Of a stretch of DNA of 64,000 bases, positions 57,849 to 64,000 are shown in pieces. A program made the translations under genes and the position numbers. Below the pieces are notes generated by a model. It was given only the letters and a program-made list of their open reading frames with translations, did not search any database and had not been told where the DNA came from. Numbering within the stretch: the first letter of the stretch is position 1; each line of letters opens with the position of its first letter. The stretch covers positions 124,001 to 188,000 of the forward strand of contig JADJNC010000008.1 of NCBI GenBank assembly GCA_016709335.1. Reading direction: 5' to 3'. This DNA is from Candidatus Propionivibrio dominans (lineage in GTDB: Bacteria; Pseudomonadota; Gammaproteobacteria; Burkholderiales; Rhodocyclaceae).

Positions 57849-57850
57849 GA

Positions 57851-59035
57851 TCAGGCTAACTCGCCGATGGCTTGCTCGGCTATCCGGCGCGCCGCATGGT
57901 CGGCAGCCAGAACTTCTGCAAGTGTTAGCAGTGGGGTTACCAGCGTCCTGTCCAGTACCGCCCTGATGATTTTCGGGATTACTGTAAAGCCGATTTTCCC
58001 GTCGAGAAAAGACTGAACGGCAACCTCATTGGCGGCATTGAGCGCTGCCGGGGCACTATTACCTTCACGTAGAGCACGGTAAGCGAGGGCAAGACAGGGG
58101 AAACGCTCAAAGTCTGGCCGCTCGAAATGCAGTGCAGCGATTTTGCACAGATCAAGTGGTTCAACCCCTGCGGCGATCCGCTCCGGATAAGCCAGTGCAT
58201 GAGCAATCGGCGTACGCATGTCCGGATTGCCGAGTTCAGCGATGACCGAACCATCCACGTATTGAACCAGCGAGTGGATGACACTTTGCGGGTGGATGAC
58301 AACCTCGATTTGTTCGGCCGGGACGTTAAAGAGCCAGTGCGCCTCAATCATTTCGAGCCCCTTGTTCATCATGGTTGCCGAATCAACTGAAATCTTCCGC
58401 CCCATGACCCAGTTGGGATGCGCGCAGGCCTGCTCGGGACTTACACTTTCTAGGTCAGTCAGCGCACGATTCCGGAACGGTCCCCCCGAAGCAGTCAGCA
58501 TTAAACTGAGCACGCCGCTTTCTAATAAATTACCTGAATAACCATTTGGAAGTGATTGAAATATAGCATTATGTTCACTGTCAATCGGTAACAATGTCGC
58601 ACCATTTTCTCTTACGGCACGCATCAGGATCGGCCCAGCCATGACCAGGGCTTCCTTGTTGGCCAAGAGAACCTTCTTGCCGGCGATTGCAGCGGCCAGA
58701 GTGGATTGCAGGCCCGCGGCACCGACAATGGCGGCCATTACCGAATCAACTTCCGGAAGTTCGGCCATCCGTACCAGGGCTTCCGGCCCGGACTCGACCA
58801 GGGTTGAGCAAGCAACGGCCAGCAGACGGCTTTGCAGTTCTCCTGCCAATTGCGCATCACGCACTACGGCAAAACGCGGTTGAAACTCAAGGCACTGATC
58901 AAACAGGCGGTCGATCTGATTATGGGCGCAAAGGGCAATCACCCGATAACGTTGCGGGTGGCGGCGAATGACATCGAGCGTACTGACGCCAATGGAACCG
59001 GTTGATCCGAGAATCGTAAGTTTTTGCAAGGTCAT
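57851..59035 (-). CDS. dxr: 1-deoxy-D-xylulose 5-phosphate reductoisomerase
   Basis: Second enzyme of the MEP isoprenoid pathway. The 394-residue protein has the NADPH motif [57 protein letters not shown] and [17 protein letters not shown]. It supplies isoprenoid precursor for UppS, encoded two genes upstream. 2 bp before rseP. Confidence 0.97.
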   Translation of the reverse strand: MTLQKLTILGSTGSIGVSTLDVIRRHPQRYRVIALCAHNQIDRLFDQCLEFQPRFAVVRDAQLAGELQSRLLAVACSTLVESGPEALVRMAELPEVDSVMAAIVGAAGLQSTLAAAIAGKKVLLANKEALVMAGPILMRAVRENGATLLPIDSEHNAIFQSLPNGYSGNLLESGVLSLMLTASGGPFRNRALTDLESVSPEQACAHPNWVMGRKISVDSATMMNKGLEMIEAHWLFNVPAEQIEVVIHPQSVIHSLVQYVDGSVIAELGNPDMRTPIAHALAYPERIAAGVEPLDLCKIAALHFERPDFERFPCLALAYRALREGNSAPAALNAANEVAVQSFLDGKIGFTVIPKIIRAVLDRTLVTPLLTLAEVLAADHAARRIAEQAIGELA

Positions 59036-59044
59036 CGTCAGCCG

Positions 59045-59891
59045 TCAATTCAGGGCAGTCAGCCAGACCAGAGCAACCATCGGCAGGGTCGAAGTCAGGC
59101 TGTCGATGCGATCAAGCACACCGCCGTGCCCGGGCAGAACATTGCTGCTGTCTTTCAGCCCGGCCTGACGTTTGAGCAGCGACTCGAACAGGTCACCAGC
59201 GATACTGATTGCTGTCAAAAGCGCGAGGACGAGAAATAACAAAGCGTAATGCTCGGAAAGAACAGCCGGCAGTCTGGGTGAGAGAATAAAGCCATAAACG
59301 ATGACGGCAAGGCCACCACCAAGCGCACCCTCCCAGGTCTTTCCCGGACTGATGTTTGGCGCCAGCTTGTGTCGACCCAGGGTGCGTCCGAAGGCATAAG
59401 CGGCGATATCCGCCACCCAGACGGTGGCCATGATAGCGACAAGTGCCAGCGCACCCGCTTGTCTCAGTTGCACCAATGCCAGCCAGGTCGGCAGGATAAG
59501 CAGCAGGCCGATCGCCAATCCGAGCGCTGATTTAGGCAATGACCAGCGTTGTCTCAACCACAAAGGAACCACAAACAACCAGAAAAATGCCGCCGGAAGA
59601 TAGAACCAGCGTCCCAGTTGCCATGCCGCTTCAGTAAAATTACTGTCAATACCCAGCAGCCCCAGCGCGACAGGATCAAGCGTACCGACAGCCGCGCAAA
59701 TCAGGATAAGCCCTGCAGCCAGGGGCAAGCCTTGGCCAAGCACCCAAACCCATCAACGCTCCCCACTCCCAGGCGGCCACTGCGGCAACGAGCGTAGCGA
59801 AGATGACCCAACCGAGTAGGGGTAGATAGAAAAGTGCTGAAAAGAAGGCCGCAAAAAGGAGGAGCGCGGTAATGATCCGCGTTCTAAGCAT
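59045..59891 (-). CDS. cdsA: Phosphatidate cytidylyltransferase, reading frame broken once
   Basis: Makes CDP-diacylglycerol for phospholipid synthesis. The first frame (59891 to about 59745) reads [20 protein letters not shown] to [10 protein letters not shown]; the second (to 59045) continues [18 protein letters not shown] through several membrane segments to the family signature [19 protein letters not shown] and [12 protein letters not shown]. One extra G in the three-G run at 59743-59745 joins them into ~281 residues, the normal length. Likely sequence error, as CdsA is essential. It overlaps uppS by 8 bp. Confidence 0.9.
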
Positions 59892-60714
59892 TGATCTTCA
59901 CGTCCAGCAGGCGGGTCGAACCCGAAGTATCAAGCGTCAAATCATCAGGCACCACGGCGGGAGGATTGCCGATCAGTTGTTCGCTCGTTCGCCCGAAACG
60001 ACGCTCACGCTGCTGAAAGGATGTAATGGCCGCACTGAAGGCTGCCGAGTCAAAATCAGGCCAGAGCGTATCGGTAAAGTAAAATTCCGCATAGGCCAGT
60101 TGCCAAAGCAGGAAGTTACTGACTCGCTCCTCCCCGCCGGTGCGGATGAAGAGATCAGGCTCCGGTGCATAGCTCATGGCCAGAAAAGGCGCCAGGTCGG
60201 CTTCAGTCCACGCGCCCTGCTTCTCCGGATGTTCCATTGCCATGCGATTGACGGCTTGCAGAATATCCCAGCGACCGCCGTAATTGGCGGCGATGGTCAG
60301 CGTCAGTTTCTCATTGCCGGCCGTTTGCTGTTCCGAAGCAAGAATCAGCGACTGCAAATCCGGGTCAAAGCGCGACAGATCGCCCACCACTCTCAGGCGG
60401 ACACCGTTGCGATCAAGACGGGACACCTCCTGTTGCAAGGCACGCACGAAAAGCTGCATGAGCAGCGTCACTTCCTCTTCGGGACGTCGCCAGTTTTCCG
60501 AACTGAAGGCAAAGAGCGTCAGAAACTCGATGCCGCGCTCGAGGCAATACTTGACAGTATCGCGTACCGTCTCGACACCACGACGATGCCCGGCAAATCG
60601 CGGCAAATAGCGCTTCCTGGCCCAGCGACCGTTGCCATCCATGATAATGGCCACGTGTCGCGGCAGTGCGGCAGCGCCCGGAATATCCCGAGTGGAACTG
60701 GTGAAGATCGCCAT
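59884..60714 (-). CDS. uppS: Undecaprenyl diphosphate synthase
   Basis: Cis-prenyltransferase that makes the C55 lipid carrier for peptidoglycan and O-antigen. Start ATG 60712-60714 with AGGA 9 bp upstream. The 276-residue protein has [16 protein letters not shown] (catalytic Asp near 27), [15 protein letters not shown] and [27 protein letters not shown]. It has a C-terminal extension of about 25 residues ([20 protein letters not shown]) not usual in the family. Confidence 0.96.
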   Translation of the reverse strand: MAIFTSSTRDIPGAAALPRHVAIIMDGNGRWARKRYLPRFAGHRRGVETVRDTVKYCLERGIEFLTLFAFSSENWRRPEEEVTLLMQLFVRALQQEVSRLDRNGVRLRVVGDLSRFDPDLQSLILASEQQTAGNEKLTLTIAANYGGRWDILQAVNRMAMEHPEKQGAWTEADLAPFLAMSYAPEPDLFIRTGGEERVSNFLLWQLAYAEFYFTDTLWPDFDSAAFSAAITSFQQRERRFGRTSEQLIGNPPAVVPDDLTLDTSGSTRLLDVKINA

Positions 60715-60737
60715 CTCGCGTATCCTTTGGGCCGTCT

Positions 60738-61298
60738 TCAAACGGCCATCAACTCGATTTCCTTCTGCGCGAACTGTTTGTCAACCTCAGCGACATACTT
60801 GTCGGTGAGTTTCTGGATATCGTCCTGCGCCCGACGCTCATCATCCTCCGAGCACGCCTTGCTCTTGAGCAAGTCTTTGAGTGTCGCATTGGCGTCACGG
60901 CGCAGATTGCGCATGGCAATCCGCGCGTTTTCGCATTCATGCTTGACGACCTTGATCAGATCGCGGCGTCGTTCTTCAGTCAGTGCCGGCATCGGAACGC
61001 GAATGATTTCGCCCTGGGACGCCGGATTCAGACCGAGATCGGAATCCCGAATGGCTTTCTCAACCTTGGGCACCATGCTCTTCTCCCAAACCTGAACGCC
61101 CAGTGTACGAGAATCAATCAAGGTGATGTTGGCCACGGTATTCACCGCCACCATAGATCCGTAATAATCGACCTGAACATGGTCCAGCAACCCGATATGG
61201 GCACGCCCGGTACGCACCTTCGCCAGATCGATCCTGAGTGCCTCAAGCGACTTCTGCATCTTGTGTTCGCTCGTTTTTTTTACCTCTGCAATCGACAT
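60738..61298 (-). CDS. frr: Ribosome recycling factor
   Basis: Splits post-termination ribosomes with EF-G. ATG 61296-61298 with GGGAG 6 bp upstream; the frame is open to 61415 inside pyrH. 186 residues: [62 protein letters not shown], and the C-terminal helix. Between pyrH and uppS. Confidence 0.97.
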   Translation of the reverse strand: MSIAEVKKTSEHKMQKSLEALRIDLAKVRTGRAHIGLLDHVQVDYYGSMVAVNTVANITLIDSRTLGVQVWEKSMVPKVEKAIRDSDLGLNPASQGEIIRVPMPALTEERRRDLIKVVKHECENARIAMRNLRRDANATLKDLLKSKACSEDDERRAQDDIQKLTDKYVAEVDKQFAQKEIELMAV

Positions 61299-61309
61299 GT
61301 CAATCTCCC

Positions 61310-62035
61310 TCAGCAATAGACCAGCGTGCCTTCGTGTTCGCCAAGTACAACCCGCTTCAGCGCACCGCGCTTGAAAATCGAGAAGACGTTGATCGGCAGT
61401 TTCTGGTCGCGGCACAGCGCAAAGGCTGTCGAATCCATCACCGCCAGGTTCATCGAAATCGCTTCATTGAAACTGATCCGTTCATAGCGTGTCGCCAGAG
61501 GATCCTTTTTTGGATCGGCCGAGTAAATACCATCGACCTTCGTTGCCTTGAGTACGATCTCCGCTCCGATTTCGGCACCCCGCAAAGCCGCCGCCGTATC
61601 GGTTGTAAAAAATGGATTGCCGGTTCCACCGGCAAAGATAACCGTCCTGCCCTGCTCCAGATAACGGATGGCCCGGCCACGAATATAGGGCTCGACGACC
61701 TGTTCGATATTCAGTGCCGACTGGACGCGGGCCACCATACCGGCGACGCGCATCGCATCCTGCAATGCCAGACCGTTCATTACGGTGGCCAGCATTCCCA
61801 TGTAGTCGGCTTGCGCGCGATCCATGCCGGTAGCGGCGGGAGCAACACCGCGAAAGATATTGCCGCCACCGATGACAACACCAACCTGAACTCCCAAATC
61901 AACAATGCTCTTGACCTCCCCGACGATTTCAGAAATGGTCTGACGGTTGATCCCGTAAGCATCCGCACCCATCAGGGCTTCACCCGAGAGCTTGAGCAGG
62001 ATACGCTTGAATATTGGAGTGCCGGCTTGAGTCAT
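61310..62035 (-). CDS. pyrH: UMP kinase
   Basis: Phosphorylates UMP to UDP. The start taken is ATG 62033-62035 ([23 protein letters not shown]), giving 241 residues; an in-frame ATG 15 bp upstream is possible. The kinase fold shows [54 protein letters not shown] and [17 protein letters not shown]. 11 bp before frr. Confidence 0.97.
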   Translation of the reverse strand: MTQAGTPIFKRILLKLSGEALMGADAYGINRQTISEIVGEVKSIVDLGVQVGVVIGGGNIFRGVAPAATGMDRAQADYMGMLATVMNGLALQDAMRVAGMVARVQSALNIEQVVEPYIRGRAIRYLEQGRTVIFAGGTGNPFFTTDTAAALRGAEIGAEIVLKATKVDGIYSADPKKDPLATRYERISFNEAISMNLAVMDSTAFALCRDQKLPINVFSIFKRGALKRVVLGEHEGTLVYC

Positions 62036-62054
62036 GGCAGTCAAACCCATTGTC

Positions 62055-62948
62055 TTACTTCTGAGCTGCCGCGGCCTGGGCAGCCACTTCGGCGGCGAAG
62101 TCGTTCGAGCGTTTCTCCATCCCTTCACCGACCACATAAAGCGTGAAGCCGGCAACCGACGCGCCCTTGCTTCTGAGCAACTGCTCAACGGTCTGTTTCC
62201 CGTCTTCGGCCTTGACGAACACCTGAGCCAGCAGGGTCACTTCCTTCAGGTACTTCTGTACGGTGCCTTCGGCAATTTTATCGAGCATGGCTTCGGGTTT
62301 GTTGTCGGCTCGGGCTTTTTCGATGGCAATGCGGCGCTCGGTGTCCAGCAGTTCACCAGGAACCCCCGATGCATCCAGCGATTTGGGCTTGGACGCCGCG
62401 ATGTGCATGGCCAGATCCTTGCCCAGTTGCTCGTCGCCGCCAACCAGATCAAGCAGTACGCCAATTTTGGCACCGCCATGGATATAGGACACCAGCTGCC
62501 CTTTGGCTTCAACACGCACGAAGCGGCGAACCGAGAGATTCTCGCCGATCTTGCCAACCAAAGCGGTGCGGGTCGATTCGACGGTTCCGTCACCCATAGG
62601 CAGTGTCAACAGAGCCGACACATCAGACGGTTTCTGATTGACTACCAACTCGGCGCAAGCCTTGGTCAGTTGTAAAAACTCGTCATTCTTGGCGACAAAA
62701 TCAGTCTCGCAATTGATCTCGATGATTGCTCCCAGTTTGCCATCAGCCTTAATGCTGACGCCTACCACGCCTTCGGCAGTGATGCGGGCTGCCGCCTTGG
62801 TCGCCTTGTTGCCCAGCTTGACACGCAAAATTTCTTCGGCCTTGCCCAGGTCGCCATCGGCCTCGGTCAGCGCCTTCTTGCATTCCATCATCGGCGCGTC
62901 GGTCTTTGCACGCAGTTCAGCCACCATGCTTGCGGTAATTGCCGCCAT
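62055..62948 (-). CDS. tsf: Elongation factor Ts
   Basis: Nucleotide exchange factor for EF-Tu. ATG 62946-62948 with GGAG 7 bp upstream. The 297-residue protein has [20 protein letters not shown], the EF-Tu contact [15 protein letters not shown] (near residue 78) and the C-terminal [21 protein letters not shown]. It follows rpsB after a 118-bp gap with a hairpin that may tune the rpsB/tsf ratio. Confidence 0.97.
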   Translation of the reverse strand: MAAITASMVAELRAKTDAPMMECKKALTEADGDLGKAEEILRVKLGNKATKAAARITAEGVVGVSIKADGKLGAIIEINCETDFVAKNDEFLQLTKACAELVVNQKPSDVSALLTLPMGDGTVESTRTALVGKIGENLSVRRFVRVEAKGQLVSYIHGGAKIGVLLDLVGGDEQLGKDLAMHIAASKPKSLDASGVPGELLDTERRIAIEKARADNKPEAMLDKIAEGTVQKYLKEVTLLAQVFVKAEDGKQTVEQLLRSKGASVAGFTLYVVGEGMEKRSNDFAAEVAAQAAAAQK

Positions 62949-63066
62949 TTTTTTCTCCACTTGCGGACACGACCGGAATAACCGGCCGACCCTTATTCAA
63001 AACAGTTGAAACCAAATGATCTGCTCGCCCATCCCATTGTCAGCAAGCAGATGAGACAACAGCCTG

Positions 63067-63810
63067 TTATTGCTCGGTTTCTTCGAAAAATTCGTCGCCG
63101 GAAGCCCCGGCAGCAACAATTTCTTCAACGAATTGACTGCGACCCTCGAGAATCGAGTCAGCCACACCGCGCGCATAAAGACGGATCGCACTGGACGAGT
63201 CATCGTTACCCGGAATGACGTAATCAATGCCTTCGGGTGAGTGATTGGTATCGACCACCGCAATCACCGGAATACCCAGCTTGTTGGCTTCGGTGATGGC
63301 GATCTTGTGATAACCGACATCGATGACGAACAGTGCATCGGGCAAGGTATTCATTTCCTTGATGCCGCCGATCGACTTTTGCAGTTTGGCCAGTTCGCGT
63401 TGCGTCATCAGCGCTTCCTTCTTGCCGAGCTTTTCAAGGGAACCGTCTTCGGTCATGGCTTCCATGTCCTTGAGCCGCTTGGTCGACTGTTTGATGGTCT
63501 TGAAGTTGGTCAGCATGCCGCCCAGCCAGCGCTGGTCAACATACGAGGAAGCGCAGCGGCTGGCTTCTTCGGCGATGATCTCGCGCGCCTGCCGCTTGGT
63601 ACTGACGAACAGGATATTGCCCTTGTTGGACGACAGCTTGCGCACGAAAGCCATGGCTTCGTTGTACTTGGCAAGTGTCTGTTCGAGATTGACGATGTGG
63701 ATCTTGCTGCGCGCCCCGAAGATGTACTGAGCCATCTTAGGGTTCCAGAAGCGGGTCTGATGGCCGAAGTGAACACCGGCCTCCAGCATTTGACGCATGG
63801 TTGTAGACAT
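63067..63810 (-). CDS. rpsB: 30S ribosomal protein S2
   Basis: 247-residue ribosomal protein beginning [32 protein letters not shown], with [32 protein letters not shown] and [33 protein letters not shown]. In E. coli S2 represses its own rpsB-tsf mRNA at a leader structure; a structured leader is present here too. Confidence 0.97.
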   Translation of the reverse strand: MSTTMRQMLEAGVHFGHQTRFWNPKMAQYIFGARSKIHIVNLEQTLAKYNEAMAFVRKLSSNKGNILFVSTKRQAREIIAEEASRCASSYVDQRWLGGMLTNFKTIKQSTKRLKDMEAMTEDGSLEKLGKKEALMTQRELAKLQKSIGGIKEMNTLPDALFVIDVGYHKIAITEANKLGIPVIAVVDTNHSPEGIDYVIPGNDDSSSAIRLYARGVADSILEGRSQFVEEIVAAGASGDEFFEETEQ

Positions 63811-63960
63811 ACTTTTTCTTTCATATCAGGGTTGGACCACCATTCGCCCACCTACAGCCCGCCTTGAAAAGTTGGCGGACACCCTTGAACAGGCGAATGT
63901 GCGTAGTTGAGGTGCCGTTACCGGCCCATCTAGCGCGCCACCATGGCACGCGTTCATCAT
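63811..63960 (-). promoter_or_regulatory. rpsB leader with nested hairpins
   Basis: The region upstream of rpsB folds: CATTCGCC (63841-63848) pairs with GGCGAATG (63892-63899), enclosing CCGCC (63859-63863) / GGCGG (63874-63878). This lies 30-90 bp before the start codon and is a good candidate for S2-dependent autoregulation. The Shine-Dalgarno itself is poor (GAAAGAAAAAGT). Confidence 0.55.
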
Positions 63961-64000
63961 TCAATTTTCACCGACAGAGGTCAGCAAAACCCGGCAATTG

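Overview
The window is chromosomal DNA of a betaproteobacterium. The gene orders rpsB-tsf-pyrH-frr-uppS-cdsA-dxr-rseP-bamA-skp-lpxD-fabZ-lpxA-lpxB-rnhB, lepA-lepB-DUF4845-rnc-era-recO-pdxJ-acpS-nagZ and rpmF-plsX-fabHDG-acpP-fabF point this way. So do an EarP/EF-P pair of the arginine-rhamnose type and the rne/rluC/HAD/sppA block. Rhodocyclales is my best guess, but that is inference from context. The organism is Gram-negative (LpxA/B/D, BamA, Skp) and most of the window is dense housekeeping sequence.

Layout. 1-2.7 kb: 5' part of uvrC, then earP and efp. 2.7-3.5 kb: a small DUF6516/TumE-like toxin-antitoxin pair. 3.4-11.3 kb: a long leftward operon from lepA to nagZ. 11.3-13.9 kb: rpoE, rseC and mucD, with no rseA or rseB between them. 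14-16 kb: nadB and a YgfX-like membrane protein. 16.1-22.4 kb: the fatty-acid cluster, with a 168-bp palindromic MITE-like element forming the fabF stop codon. 22.5-30.4 kb: maf, an RsmI paralogue, sppA, an HAD phosphatase, rluC, rne and a low-molecular-weight phosphatase. 30.5-35.9 kb: uvrB, an aromatic aminotransferase and an AsmA-like protein. 35.9-40.5 kb: tRNA-Asn with a clear promoter and terminator, then an accessory stretch with a DUF1415 pseudogene, a DUF1993 gene, a SWIM-SNF2 helicase and a decayed gene with two similar domains. 40.5-49.6 kb: guaA, guaB, a DUF4124 protein, rnfH-ratA, smpB, ppc and an rRNA methyltransferase gene. 49.6-64 kb: the envelope/translation cluster back to rpsB and its leader.

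How the genes fit together. Fatty-acid synthesis (plsX, fabH, fabD, fabG, acpP, fabF, acpS, fabZ) supplies lipid A synthesis (lpxA, lpxD, lpxB), phospholipids (cdsA) and undecaprenyl phosphate (dxr, uppS). BamA, Skp, RseP, MucD and RpoE handle outer-membrane assembly and envelope stress. Purine (guaA, guaB), NAD (nadB) and pyridoxal phosphate (pdxJ) steps are interspersed.

The main technical observation is that five conserved genes (pdxJ, lepB, lepA, uvrB, cdsA) each carry what looks like one missing base in a homopolymer run. That pattern fits sequence error better than real gene loss. By contrast, the two pseudogenes next to tRNA-Asn carry several lesions each and look truly decayed. I found no CRISPR array, prophage, rRNA operon or complete insertion sequence. 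The most unusual items are the toxin-antitoxin pair with a candidate operator, the MITE at fabF, the sigma-E locus without its anti-sigma genes, a nearly leaderless yceD promoter, and the two-domain pseudogene.
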